From NCBI RefSeq assembly GCF_004022485.1, contig NZ_CP034951.1:1674001-1738000 (forward strand): 64,000 nucleotides of DNA. The letters run 5' to 3'. The DNA comes from Aequorivita sp. H23M31 (GTDB lineage: Bacteria; Bacteroidota; Bacteroidia; Flavobacteriales; Flavobacteriaceae). Of the stretch, positions 55,433-64,000 are shown one piece after another. Under the pieces are notes generated by a model. It saw only the letters and a list, made by a program, of their open reading frames with translations, made no database searches and had not been told where the DNA came from. The translations under genes were made by a program, and so were the position numbers. Within the stretch, counting starts at the first letter, position 1; every line of letters begins with the position of its first letter.

Positions 55433-56623
55433 CTAGATCGCTTCACTTAAAACATCCAAAGGATTCTCTTCTGCTTCTTCCTTGTGGACTACCTCCCGTT
55501 TTGCACTAACGCTCAAAATCATTCCCAATGCCAGACACGTCATCCATATTGAGGTTCCCCCACTACTTATTAACGGTAAATTTTGACCGGTTACCGGAAA
55601 GAGTTCTACTGCCACTGCCATATTTATCATTGCCCGAAAAATTATGGGCATTCCTACCCCGATGACCAGTAATTTTCCAAAAACGGAGGTCGATTTGTGG
55701 GCCACCACTAGGATTCTGAACAGCAGAAACAAATAAAGAAGCATCAGAAACATTCCGCCCACAAGTCCGAATTCCTCTACAATAATGGCATAGATAAAAT
55801 CGGAAGATGATTGAGGCAAAAAGTTCTTCTGAACACTTTTTCCAGGTCCAAGTCCCGTAATCCCACCGGAAGCAATCGCAATCTTAGCTTTTTCTATTTG
55901 GTAGTCCGCTTCTGTATCCTGTTTATCAGCAAAATTGTCTATTCGGCTCATCCATGTATCTACCCGATTCGGGAAAATATCGGGAAAAGCTTTCGCGGTG
56001 AGAATGAAAATTGTCAGGAATACTAAACCTGTGCCTAAAATAATTCCTAAGTATTTTAAAGGATACCCGCCTACAAATACCAACATCACAACCATAGTAA
56101 AAATAATTCCTGCCGTAGAAAAGTTAGCTGGAAGAATTAATGCCAATACTATAAAAACCGGCGTCCAAAGTGGTAGGATAGTTTCTTTGAAAATAACCGT
56201 TTTATCCTTAATCCTGGATAAATATCTGGCCACATAAGTCATTAATACAACCCCTGCCAAGGTAGAAGTCTGAAAAGTTATACCTACAAAAGGTATTCTA
56301 ATCCATCGGCTAGCATTAGCTCCGTCTATTGTCCTTCCTTCGGCCATGGTAAGTCCCAATAAAATGACAACTACCGGTAAGGCAATAATGGATAGACCTC
56401 GGAAATAATTATAGGGAATCTTATGGATACCATATAAAATTCCAAACCCTAAAACCAAATGAGCAAAATGCCTAAGCAGGTAAGGTAGTGTACTACCATC
56501 ACCAAAAAGATAAGCCAAATTGCTACTGGCACTGTAAACAGGCATAAAGGACAATAGTGCCAAAAGACTTACTATTCCCCAGATAACCTTATCTCCTTGT
56601 ATGTAATGGAAGATGTTTTTCAC
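55433..56623 (-). CDS. ftsW: Peptidoglycan polymerase FtsW (SEDS family)
   Basis: Protein of 396 residues with about ten membrane helices. SEDS signatures are EEFGLVGGMFLMLLYLFLL, the extracellular loop ITGLGPGKSVQKNFLPQSSS with the acidic catalytic region, and FPVTGQNLPLISSGGTSIW. It polymerises lipid II at the septum with FtsI. Start is GTG at 56623. Confidence 0.96.
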   Translation of the reverse strand: MKNIFHYIQGDKVIWGIVSLLALLSFMPVYSASSNLAYLFGDGSTLPYLLRHFAHLVLGFGILYGIHKIPYNYFRGLSIIALPVVVILLGLTMAEGRTIDGANASRWIRIPFVGITFQTSTLAGVVLMTYVARYLSRIKDKTVIFKETILPLWTPVFIVLALILPANFSTAGIIFTMVVMLVFVGGYPLKYLGIILGTGLVFLTIFILTAKAFPDIFPNRVDTWMSRIDNFADKQDTEADYQIEKAKIAIASGGITGLGPGKSVQKNFLPQSSSDFIYAIIVEEFGLVGGMFLMLLYLFLLFRILVVAHKSTSVFGKLLVIGVGMPIIFRAMINMAVAVELFPVTGQNLPLISSGGTSIWMTCLALGMILSVSAKREVVHKEEAEENPLDVLSEAI

Positions 56624-56628
56624 TTTAA

Positions 56629-56663
56629 AAGTTTGTTGTTTGTCGTTTATTATTTGTTGTCAG
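56629..56663. repeat. Word-repeat between murD and ftsW
   Basis: GTTTGTTGTTTGTCG then TTTATTATTTGTTG; fills most of the 52-bp spacer. Confidence 0.5.
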
Positions 56664-56675
56664 AATGATTTTTTT

Positions 56676-58046
56676 TTACAATTTTCTTACTGCCTCTTTA
56701 AATTGTCTGCCACGGTCTTCGTAATTTTCAAACAAATCGAAGCTCGCACAAGCAGGAGAAAGGAGAACAGAGTTATTCTTTTCTGCAAGTTTATAAGCCG
56801 CCTTTACTGCCATCGCCATAGAATCGGTTTCCAGAATAGTGTCCACAATGTTGCCAAAGGCTTCAACAATTTTTTGGTTGTCCACGCCCAAACAGATTAT
56901 CGCCTTTACCTTTTCATTCACCAATGGCAAAAGTTCACTATAATCATTTCCTTTATCCACACCACCAACAATCCATATTGTAGGATTCTGCATACTTCCC
57001 AAGGCATAAAAAGTGGCGTTGACATTCGTTGCCTTTGAATCGTTTATATACTGGACATTATTGATTTTTAAAACTTTTTCCAATCTGTGCTCCACCCCTG
57101 GAAAGCCTTCCAAACTCTGGCGGATAGTCTGTTTTCTAATTTTCAATAAGGTGGCTACGGTTGTGGCAGCCATAGCGTTTTTCACATTGTGATCTCCTTG
57201 TATTGCAATTTCTGGTATCGGCATACTAAATTTATTATTATCTATATTTATTACTATTTCGTTATTTTTTTTAAAAGCTCCCCTACTCAATTCCTGTTTC
57301 AATGAAAATGGCAGCAATTGCGATTTAATAGGATTTTCAGAAAGCCATTTCATTATTTCTTCATCATCTGCGTCATAAATGAAATAATCCTCCGAGGTTT
57401 GGTTCATTACAACTCGAAATTTTGAGGCGATATAATTTTCATATTTGTAATCATATCTGTCTAAATGGTCCGGACTTAAATTGGTCAAAATCGCGATATG
57501 TGGTGAAAAAGACTCAATTCCGTCAAGCTGAAAGCTGCTAAGCTCCAAGACAAAATTTTCGTATTTCGCCTCTGAAACCAATTCGGCAAAGCTTTCTCCG
57601 ATGTTACCTCCAAGAGCCACATTTAAACCACCCACCTTCAATATTTCGAAGGTTAAACTGGCCGTCGTCGTTTTTCCGTTACTTCCGGTAATTCCCACTA
57701 TTGTCGCTTTCGTATATTTGCTGGCAAACTCGATTTCAGAAATTATTTTTATTCCGTTTTCCTTCAGTTTACGAACAATTGGAGCTTTATCAGGAATTCC
57801 CGGGCTTTTCATAACCACATCGGCGCGAAGGATTTTTTCTTCTGAATGCCCTTCTTCCTCCCATTCAATCTCATTATTTATAAGAACTTGTTTATACTTG
57901 TCTTTTATCTTTCCGAAGTCTGAGACAAACACATCAAACTTCTTTTTCTTTGCCAAGAGGGCCGTTCCGACTCCGCTTTCACCCGCTCCGAGAATTACAA
58001 TCCTTGATTTACGATTTACGATTGACGATTGACGATTTGGACTCAT
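56676..58046 (-). CDS. murD: UDP-MurNAc-L-Ala-D-glutamate ligase, with a repeat-derived N-terminus
   Basis: Mur ligase of 456 residues adding D-Glu. Core motifs: SRIVILGAGESGVGTALLA (14-32), ATP loop GSNGKTT (121-127), NLSPDHLDRYDYKYENY, and INDSKATNVNATFYAL. Residues 1-14 (MSPNRQSSIVNRKS) precede the usual start of the fold and are encoded by an array of the same ATCGTAA/ATCGTCA words found in intergenic spacers. No later ATG, GTG or TTG offers a clean start, so the extension is probably translated. ATGA overlap with the remnant upstream. Confidence 0.95.
   Translation of the reverse strand: MSPNRQSSIVNRKSRIVILGAGESGVGTALLAKKKKFDVFVSDFGKIKDKYKQVLINNEIEWEEEGHSEEKILRADVVMKSPGIPDKAPIVRKLKENGIKIISEIEFASKYTKATIVGITGSNGKTTTASLTFEILKVGGLNVALGGNIGESFAELVSEAKYENFVLELSSFQLDGIESFSPHIAILTNLSPDHLDRYDYKYENYIASKFRVVMNQTSEDYFIYDADDEEIMKWLSENPIKSQLLPFSLKQELSRGAFKKNNEIVINIDNNKFSMPIPEIAIQGDHNVKNAMAATTVATLLKIRKQTIRQSLEGFPGVEHRLEKVLKINNVQYINDSKATNVNATFYALGSMQNPTIWIVGGVDKGNDYSELLPLVNEKVKAIICLGVDNQKIVEAFGNIVDTILETDSMAMAVKAAYKLAEKNNSVLLSPACASFDLFENYEDRGRQFKEAVRKL
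58006..58038. repeat. ATTTACG/ATTGACG word array inside the murD 5' coding end
   Basis: GATTTACGATTTACGATTGA followed by CGATTGACGATT. It translates as the first codons of MurD on the minus strand. The reverse-oriented words reappear at 58266-58300. Confidence 0.85.
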
Positions 58047-58207
58047 TTCGCATTTAATCTTTTACGCACTGTATTTATTGGTGCAATTGTAATTGACAGT
58101 AATTCATTAGCCTCCTTGTGTAATCGATCAATTTCATCGTGATGTGTTTCACTCATTTCCGTTAATATTTCCAGGAAATACATACTTTCATCTGCTTCTT
58201 CTTCCAC
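58043..58207 (-). pseudogene. C-terminal remnant of a four-helix-bundle (S23-type) protein
   Basis: The frame from GTG 58207 encodes 54 residues (VEEEADESMYFLEILTEM then EIDRLHKEANELLSITIAP). These resemble helices 3-4 of the bacterial four-helix-bundle proteins first known from 23S rRNA intervening sequences. An in-frame TAG (58217-58219) precedes it, and before that LRFAVDAGK continues the same frame, so the gene is truncated and interrupted. Its TGA overlaps the murD ATG, so any translation would be coupled to murD. Family call is from memory of the motif pattern. Confidence 0.6.
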
Positions 58208-58384
58208 GATTTTTAACTACTTTCCCGCATCAACCGCAAATCGCAACATTCTATGTTTAATCACTTCCCTCATAGTCGTAAATCGAAAATCCTACTTCGT
58301 AAATCCCAAACCATCTTCTTTTATTTCCATTCTCCTATTCATAAATCTAAAATCATACTTCCTAAATCGTATATCGCAAATCCC
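58208..58384. repeat. Word-repeat spacer between mraY and the four-helix remnant
   Basis: From 58266: CGTAAATCG, AAAATCC, CGTAAATCC, then ATAAATCTAAAATCAT and AAATCGTATATCGCAAATCC. These are the reverse-complement orientation of the words in the murD 5' end, so the two arrays bracket the remnant as an inverted pair. Confidence 0.75.
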
Positions 58385-59617
58385 CTAACGTATTTTCAAG
58401 GTTACAATAGTGATAATGGCCAGAAAAATCCCTACAATCCAAAACCGGGTTACGATTTTACTTTCGTGAAAACCCTTTATTTGATAATGGTGGTGAAGTG
58501 GCGCCATTCTGAAAATTCGACGTCCCTCCCCGTATTTCCGCCGAGAATATTTAAACCAACTTACTTGTAATACAACTGATAGATTTTCCATCAGAAAAAT
58601 GCCGCAAAGGATGGGAATCAACAATTCCTTTCTTACGGCAATCGCGATAACTGCAATAATCCCACCTATGGTAAGGCTGCCCGTATCGCCCATAAAAACT
58701 TGCGCCGGATAAGCATTATACCATAAAAATCCTACCAATGCCCCAACAAATGCCATAATAAAAATTGTCATTTCGCCCGTATTTGGGATGTACATAATGT
58801 TTAGGTAATCGGAAAAAATAACGTTACCCGAAACCCAGGCAAACAATGCTAAGGTTACCCCAATAATGGCGGAACTTCCCGCGGCGAGTCCGTCAATTCC
58901 GTCGGTAAGATTTGCGCCATTGGAAACTGCGGTGATAATAAAAATGACGATTGGAATAAAAATTAGCCATACATAGCTTTTATAATTTCCTCCCATCCAA
59001 CTAATGATTTCAGAATAATTGAATTCATTTTCCTTCACAAAGGGAATGGTGGTAAGGAGCGCCTTATCCTTTACATAAAATGTGTTTTCATTTTTTTGAG
59101 AAATAACCTGGGCCTGCGCGCTAGGCGATTCCACATTTCGCTGCACTACAATATCCGGATGGAGATACATGGTGGCTCCGACAAATAATCCAAGACCGAT
59201 CTGACCAATAACCTTGAACTTACCTGGTAGGCCTTGCTTGTCATTTTTAAATTTTTTTATGTAATCGTCCATAAACCCGATTATTCCCATCCAAATGGTG
59301 GTAACAATAAGGAGGATTACATAAATATTTTCAAGCTTGGCGAAAAGGATAACTGGTATAAGAGTTGCCAGAATTATAATAATGCCACCCATTGTAGGAG
59401 TGCCCGCCTTTTCATTCTGACCTTCCAATCCTAATTCGCGTACAGTCTCCCCTATTTGTTTTTTCCGAAGAAATTCAATAATCTTTTTACCATAAACTGT
59501 GGCAATGACCAACGATAAAATAAGCGCCATGGCAGCACGGAAAGTAATGAACCCAAACAAACCCGTTCCGGGAATCTCGTAGGTCTTATCCAAATAGTCG
59601 AATAGATAATAGAGCAT
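58385..59617 (-). CDS. mraY: Phospho-MurNAc-pentapeptide translocase MraY
   Basis: Protein of 410 residues with about ten membrane helices that makes lipid I from UDP-MurNAc-pentapeptide and undecaprenyl phosphate. Motifs: [15 protein letters not shown], the DDYIKK catalytic aspartates, [31 protein letters not shown], and the His cluster [20 protein letters not shown]. It is longer than E. coli MraY (360) because of a periplasmic insert at about 165-215. ATG at 59617, 3 bp from murE. Confidence 0.97.
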   Translation of the reverse strand: MLYYLFDYLDKTYEIPGTGLFGFITFRAAMALILSLVIATVYGKKIIEFLRKKQIGETVRELGLEGQNEKAGTPTMGGIIIILATLIPVILFAKLENIYVILLIVTTIWMGIIGFMDDYIKKFKNDKQGLPGKFKVIGQIGLGLFVGATMYLHPDIVVQRNVESPSAQAQVISQKNENTFYVKDKALLTTIPFVKENEFNYSEIISWMGGNYKSYVWLIFIPIVIFIITAVSNGANLTDGIDGLAAGSSAIIGVTLALFAWVSGNVIFSDYLNIMYIPNTGEMTIFIMAFVGALVGFLWYNAYPAQVFMGDTGSLTIGGIIAVIAIAVRKELLIPILCGIFLMENLSVVLQVSWFKYSRRKYGEGRRIFRMAPLHHHYQIKGFHESKIVTRFWIVGIFLAIITIVTLKIR

Positions 59618-59620
59618 TGG

Positions 59621-61084
59621 CTATTTGTTTAGGTTGGTTAAAAGTTCATTTACAATTTTAAAATCGTCAAAATCAAAGCGTTTGCCGTTTATTTCTTGAT
59701 ATGTTTCATGTCCCTTACCGGCAATTAAAATAATGTCGTTTTCATTTGCCATTTGGCAGGCAGCCTTAATTGCCTCTTTTCTATTAGTAATAGAGAGGGT
59801 CCGATTATAATATTCCGCAGGAACCCCTGTTTCCATTTGCTCGATAATTTTCTCTGGATCTTCCGAACGGGGATTATCACTGGTAAATACAGCCTTGGTG
59901 CTTAAAGATGCGGCAATCTTGGCCATTTCTGGACGTTTTGTGGTGTCCCTATCTCCGCCGCAACCAACTACGGTTATCAAATCTTCATTGCCCGACCGAA
60001 TGCTGTTTATACTGTCCAATACATTTTTCAGTGCGTCTGGGGTATGGGCATAATCGACAATCACTGTAATCTTATTCCTTGAAATTGAATATTGAAATCT
60101 GCCCGCAACACTATCCAAAACGCTCATTAAGCGAAGGATTTCAGCAGTTTCTAATCCTAACAGTTCTGCGGTAGCATAAATAGCGAGTAGATTGTATGCG
60201 TTAAATCCTCCAATCAATTTCACCCAGAGTTCCTGATTGTTGATCTTGAGCAATTGGCCATTAAACTGGCTTTCCAAAACACTTGCTTTGAAATCGGCAT
60301 AAGTTTTAAGAGCGTAGGTATATTTTTTTGCCTTGGTGTTTTGAAGCATCACTACTCCGTTTCTGTCGTCAACATTTACGAGTGCAAAAGCGGATTTTGA
60401 CAGGTTATCAAAAAATGATTTTTTTACATCCCGATATTCCGCAAAATCTTTATGGTAGTCCAAATGGTCGTGGGAGAGATTTGTAAACACCCCGCCAATA
60501 AAATTCAAAGCCTCTGTACGTTTCTGATGGATTCCGTGTGAACTCACTTCCATAAAACAAAACTCGACACCAGCATCTACCATTTTACGTAAATACTTGT
60601 TTATTGTAAGGGAATCTGGAGTAGTATGTGTGGTTTTAAACTCCTTGTCCCCAACCATAATTTTTACGGTGGAAAGCAACCCTGCTTCCATTCCAGCTTT
60701 TTTAAAAAGTTGGTATAAAAGTGAGGCGATAGTGGTTTTTCCATTAGTACCAGTTATGCCCACCAATTTTAATTGCTCGGATGGATTGTGGTAGAAATTG
60801 GCAGCCATTATAGCTAATGCCTTATGGGAATCGTTTACCTGCACATAGGTAATCCCATTGATGATATTATTGGGTAAAGTTTCGCATATAATCGCCAGAG
60901 CCCCTTGATCGGTGGCCCTGTTGATAAACTCATGACCATCAGAAATAGTTCCTTTTACTGCAACAAAAACATCATTCAAAGAAATTTTTCGAGAATCAAA
61001 ATGTATATCGTGAATGGCCACAGAAGTACTGCCCACAACTTTCTCTAGGGTAACCTTATATAATATGTCTTTTAGAAAGATCAC
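59621..61084 (-). CDS. murE: UDP-MurNAc-tripeptide synthetase, meso-diaminopimelate-adding
   Basis: Mur ligase of 487 residues. ATP loop GITGTNGKTT (109-118), NLSHDHLDYHKDFAEY, and the substrate-defining DNPR at 403-406, which marks meso-diaminopimelate rather than lysine as the third residue. Start is GTG at 61084 and overlaps the ftsI stop by 4 bp, so the genes are translationally coupled. Confidence 0.97.
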   Translation of the reverse strand: MIFLKDILYKVTLEKVVGSTSVAIHDIHFDSRKISLNDVFVAVKGTISDGHEFINRATDQGALAIICETLPNNIINGITYVQVNDSHKALAIMAANFYHNPSEQLKLVGITGTNGKTTIASLLYQLFKKAGMEAGLLSTVKIMVGDKEFKTTHTTPDSLTINKYLRKMVDAGVEFCFMEVSSHGIHQKRTEALNFIGGVFTNLSHDHLDYHKDFAEYRDVKKSFFDNLSKSAFALVNVDDRNGVVMLQNTKAKKYTYALKTYADFKASVLESQFNGQLLKINNQELWVKLIGGFNAYNLLAIYATAELLGLETAEILRLMSVLDSVAGRFQYSISRNKITVIVDYAHTPDALKNVLDSINSIRSGNEDLITVVGCGGDRDTTKRPEMAKIAASLSTKAVFTSDNPRSEDPEKIIEQMETGVPAEYYNRTLSITNRKEAIKAACQMANENDIILIAGKGHETYQEINGKRFDFDDFKIVNELLTNLNK

Positions 61085-63084
61085 GATAGATTTAAAACAA
61101 TTTGTTGTCCCTTTTTTAATACTTCTCCTGAGGGTAAGGATTGTTTAATGACCGTACCATTTCCGATAACCTGGACTTTTAATCCAAGATTCTCCAGTAA
61201 TGAAACGGCGTCCATTCCTGCCATTCCCTGAACATTAGGTATAATATCCTTTGCTTCTTGTAACTTTGAGTAATAGCTTTGAAAATCCATTTTAATAAGG
61301 GGATTCTCTATGGATTCCACATCTTCTACAGAATCCATACTTCGCGAATCGGTAAAGATTTTTTGCGCTATTCTCTTAAATACAGGTCCTGAAACATCTC
61401 CTCCATAGAACCCTTTTTTTGTGCTTGGTTTATGGATAATTACAATACAGGAATATTTAGGATTCTCGACAGGAAAAAACCCCGCGAAAGAAGATATGTA
61501 ACGACGATTACTGGCCCAGTCGGCCATCCAATATTCAGCCTGTGCGGTTCCCGTCTTACCAGCCATTGAAAAATCAGGGGAATAAAGGGAACGTCCTGTC
61601 CCTCGTTTTACGGTATTTTCAAGTATGGTCTTGATTTGGGCCAAGGTTTCGTCTGAACAAATTTTTGGATTAATGACTTGAGTATCATACACGGTAACCT
61701 TTTCGTTCCATACCCGTACTTCCTTTAGGAATCTTGGTTTGACCATGACCCCGTTGTTTGCAATGGCATTGTAGAAGGTAAGGGTTTGCAATGGAGTAAG
61801 ACTTAAATTATATCCATAGGACATAGAAGGGAGAGCGTTCTTGCTCCACTTTTTACCGCCTGGTTCTGGTATCATAGGCTCACCTTCCCCTTTAATGGCT
61901 ACCCCTGTTTTTTCATTGAGATGCCAACTTTTAAGCCTATTGATAAATTTGTTTGGGTTTTTGGAATAGTTGTCGTCAATAATAGTGGCCAGGCCTATAT
62001 TGGAAGAGACTTCCAATGCGCGGGCAGCAGAGATTTTTCCAAAACCACCTCTATGGGAATCCCGGATTGTTCTACCATAAAACATTTTAACACCATTTCC
62101 CGTATCGATTACGGTACTGGTATCAATAACCTTATCTTCCAGCGCCGCCATTAGGGCCATCACCTTAAAAGTGGATCCTGGCTCGTGGGATTCACCAATA
62201 GCATAGTTCAGTTTTTCGTAATACATACCATTTGAAGTGCGGCCCAAATTTGAAATTGCCTTTATTTCGCCGGTGGAAACCTCCATCACGATTACCGAAC
62301 CATGTTCAGCTTCGTAATACTCCATCTGCTTTAATAATGCATGGTGGGCGATGTCCTGTATATTTACATTTATTGTAGAAACAATATCGTACCCATCCTG
62401 AGGCTCTACTTCATTATCATCGTAAACGGGCTTCCATTGTCCAGCTGCAATTTTTTGCTTTAAACGATGCCCTTCTTTTCCGGTTAAAAGATCATTAAAT
62501 GCACCTTCCAATCCCACGGAATAATAGCCTGGACGATCAAAAGATTCATCTCCAACCGTGCGTTGTGCAATCTTTCCAATCGGGTGTTCTCTAACGGTGC
62601 GCTGCTCTACGATAATCCCTCCGCGATATGGTCCCTTTTTGAAAAGCGGTAGGTTTTTAACAGCTATATAATCTGAGTAACCCAGATTTTTTACAATTAA
62701 CAAATAGCGGTTTTTATCGGCTCGAGCTCTTCTCAGCATATCCTGATAATAGGTAACCGATTTTCCAAACATTTTGTTCAGACCCTCTGCAAGTGGAAGT
62801 AAATTTTCTTTGAAGTCTTCTTCGGAAACGGTTACGGCATCAAAACGGATATCGTATTTTGGGACAGAGGTAGCCAATAGGCTGCCATCGTCAGCATAGA
62901 CATTTCCGCGACTAGCGGGAATAACAAAATTTTTAACGGTATTTTTTTCGGCAAGCTCCCGGTATTTATCGCCATCAATAAACTGTATGTTCATCAACTT
63001 GACACTTATACCCAGAGCGAAGATGAACATACATCCTGCTATGATGTATAACCTGTTCATTATGTTTTTTTCTTCAATGGCCAT
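61081..63084 (-). CDS. ftsI: Division-specific penicillin-binding protein FtsI (PBP3), with PASTA domain
   Basis: Class B transpeptidase of 667 residues. One membrane helix (about 11-30), dimerisation domain (about 50-200), then the transpeptidase with SxxK GSTFK (Ser304, Lys307), SSN at 360-362 and KTG at 510-512. A C-terminal PASTA domain (about 608-667, IIPNVQGMAGMDAVSLLENL) is present, as in many Bacteroidota and unlike E. coli. It cross-links septal peptidoglycan made by FtsW. Confidence 0.97.
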   Translation of the reverse strand: MAIEEKNIMNRLYIIAGCMFIFALGISVKLMNIQFIDGDKYRELAEKNTVKNFVIPASRGNVYADDGSLLATSVPKYDIRFDAVTVSEEDFKENLLPLAEGLNKMFGKSVTYYQDMLRRARADKNRYLLIVKNLGYSDYIAVKNLPLFKKGPYRGGIIVEQRTVREHPIGKIAQRTVGDESFDRPGYYSVGLEGAFNDLLTGKEGHRLKQKIAAGQWKPVYDDNEVEPQDGYDIVSTINVNIQDIAHHALLKQMEYYEAEHGSVIVMEVSTGEIKAISNLGRTSNGMYYEKLNYAIGESHEPGSTFKVMALMAALEDKVIDTSTVIDTGNGVKMFYGRTIRDSHRGGFGKISAARALEVSSNIGLATIIDDNYSKNPNKFINRLKSWHLNEKTGVAIKGEGEPMIPEPGGKKWSKNALPSMSYGYNLSLTPLQTLTFYNAIANNGVMVKPRFLKEVRVWNEKVTVYDTQVINPKICSDETLAQIKTILENTVKRGTGRSLYSPDFSMAGKTGTAQAEYWMADWASNRRYISSFAGFFPVENPKYSCIVIIHKPSTKKGFYGGDVSGPVFKRIAQKIFTDSRSMDSVEDVESIENPLIKMDFQSYYSKLQEAKDIIPNVQGMAGMDAVSLLENLGLKVQVIGNGTVIKQSLPSGEVLKKGQQIVLNLS

Positions 63085-63117
63085 TTGGTTGATTGTCAGT
63101 TGTGGTTTATTATTTTA

Positions 63118-63465
63118 TTAATTTGATGCTATCCGTTTTTCTTCACTTCCCTTTTCTCCTATTATTCTTATTCTTTTTGGAGGCGTAGAGGATGGCTGCA
63201 AACCCTTGCTTTCCAAAGCAGAAATAATTCGACTTTCCATTTTGGATTGCATTAACCGCATCCGGATATCGACATACTCACTTTTTAATTCTTTCACTTG
63301 TGCATTTAGTTTTGATATCTGATGCACTTTCTTATCCGCAGTATGAGAGCTGCCTATCATTATCAAAGCCAGTAGCGACAGAAAAACGATAAAACGCCAA
63401 TTCTTAAGGGCGTCATCGCTTACCAAAAATTTTCCTTTTATAATATTGTAAAAGCTATCCTTCAT
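63118..63465 (-). CDS. ftsL: Cell division protein FtsL-like
   Basis: Protein of 115 residues with one membrane helix (about 24-42, RFIVFLSLLALIMIG) and a periplasmic coiled coil (HQISKLNAQVKELKSEYVDI). Sequence conservation of FtsL is low; the call rests on topology and on its place between rsmH and ftsI. It should pair with FtsB and activate FtsWI. Confidence 0.85.
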   Translation of the reverse strand: MKDSFYNIIKGKFLVSDDALKNWRFIVFLSLLALIMIGSSHTADKKVHQISKLNAQVKELKSEYVDIRMRLMQSKMESRIISALESKGLQPSSTPPKRIRIIGEKGSEEKRIASN

Positions 63466-63512
63466 TTCTACAAAAACAACAATTCGGAAATTTTAATTCC
63501 CAATTAGTAATT

Positions 63513-64000
63513 CTATATTTTTTCGGCAATTCGAAGTTTGGCACTCCGCGCCCGATTATTCTGCTTTATTTCCTCATCAGAAGGAATAATAAATTTTCCT
63601 ACCGCTTTAAATGGTACGTCCACTCTTCCAAAGACATCTTTTTCGGCCTCTCCCTCAAACAATCCATTCCGTATATAGCGCTTTACCAACCTATCCTCAA
63701 GCGAATGGTAACTTATCAAACTAATTCTTCCGCCAGGCTCGAGCACATCATTCGTCTGGAGCAAGAATTCCTTTAAAGCCTCTAGTTCCTGATTAACTTC
63801 AATTCGAATGGCCTGATATATTTGGGCCAATATTTTATTCTCTTTATGCGCGGGCAAAAACCTACTGAGAACTTTTTTAAGCTGTTCGCTAGTCTTGATT
63901 TTCCCATCACTTCTCGCCTCAACTATAACCCTTGCCATAGCGGGTGCACTTCTCAGTTCTCCATAATTGGCCAGCACGTTTTTTAGCTCCTCTTCATCAT
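63513..64000 (-). CDS. rsmH: 16S rRNA m4C1402 methyltransferase RsmH, C-terminal half (cut by window edge)
   Basis: The frame is open to the right edge of the window, so about 162 C-terminal residues are seen and the N-terminal SAM-binding part is missing. Visible family motifs are ANYGELRSAPAMARVIVEAR, FLPAHKENKILAQIYQAIRI, and RISLISYHSLEDRLVKRYIR, followed by NNRARSAKLRIAEK. It methylates N4 of C1402 in 16S rRNA. First of the dcw genes seen here, 47 bp before ftsL. Confidence 0.96.
   Translation of the reverse strand, partial: DEEELKNVLANYGELRSAPAMARVIVEARSDGKIKTSEQLKKVLSRFLPAHKENKILAQIYQAIRIEVNQELEALKEFLLQTNDVLEPGGRISLISYHSLEDRLVKRYIRNGLFEGEAEKDVFGRVDVPFKAVGKFIIPSDEEIKQNNRARSAKLRIAEKI

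Overview
The window looks like chromosomal DNA of a Bacteroidota, family Flavobacteriaceae. The supports are a SusC/SusD pair, gene starts without Shine-Dalgarno sites in A-rich leaders, promoters of the Bacteroidota type (TTTG, about 19 nt, TAnnTTTG), an str-S10-spc-alpha ribosomal operon with no tuf between fusA and rpsJ, and a dcw cluster with no murF or ddl in the stretch seen. Genus is not claimed.

Layout. 1-5.4 kb: a minus-strand peptide-scavenging operon, dipeptidyl peptidase IV followed by three POT-family peptide transporters (the last cut by the window edge). 5.9-7.2 kb: mgtE. 7.4-9.7 kb: an arginine-deiminase-superfamily enzyme whose upstream region is split by a complete IS3-family element (8290-9682, 24-bp inverted repeats, 3-bp TAG target duplication, -1 frameshift site). 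9.7-14.1 kb: gltA, eno, a decayed DUF1016 nuclease remnant, and carA. 14.3-14.7 kb: a small Cys-rich locus. 14.8-32.6 kb: about 30 translation genes on the minus strand from rpsL to rplQ, read from a near-perfect promoter at 32595-32625. 32.9-40.1 kb, plus strand: an Omp85-like protein, susC, susD and rlmB. 40.1-46.7 kb: rhomboid protease, rarA, a hypothetical lipid-free exported protein, a HAD nucleotidase, a deacetylase-like protein, radC and a Cys-containing small protein. 46.9-47.9 kb: a tRNA-Arg embedded in a tandem array of GIY-YIG nuclease ORFs and tRNA fragments. 48-64 kb: yqeY, then the dcw cell-wall/division cluster ftsZ-ftsA-ftsQ-murC-murG-ftsW-murD-mraY-murE-ftsI-ftsL-rsmH on the minus strand, rsmH being cut at the right edge.

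How the genes work together. DppIV frees dipeptides in the periplasm and the POT carriers import them. The ribosomal block builds 30S and 50S subunits, RNA polymerase alpha and SecY together. The dcw block makes lipid II (MurE, MurD, MurC, MraY, MurG) and the divisome that uses it (FtsW, FtsI, FtsL, FtsQ, FtsA, FtsZ). SusC/SusD form an outer-membrane importer with no enzyme beside it, so its substrate is unknown.

Most interesting. (1) At 47140-47922 the only intact tRNA-Arg(UCG) is the last part of 2.3 tandem units. Each unit joins a GIY-YIG ORF to the first ~58 nt of the tRNA; the two pseudo-copies carry a 40-bp palindrome in the D-loop; and the GIY-YIG stop codon lies inside the intact tRNA. 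A third, decayed GIY-YIG gene lies just downstream. This resembles a small tRNA-targeted element that rebuilds the tRNA 5' part each time it lands. (2) Many intra-operon spacers in the ribosomal and dcw blocks hold short-word repeats that fold into perfect hairpins, and one such array has become the N-terminus of MurD. (3) The IS3 copy cut a gene from its own promoter two bases before its start codon.
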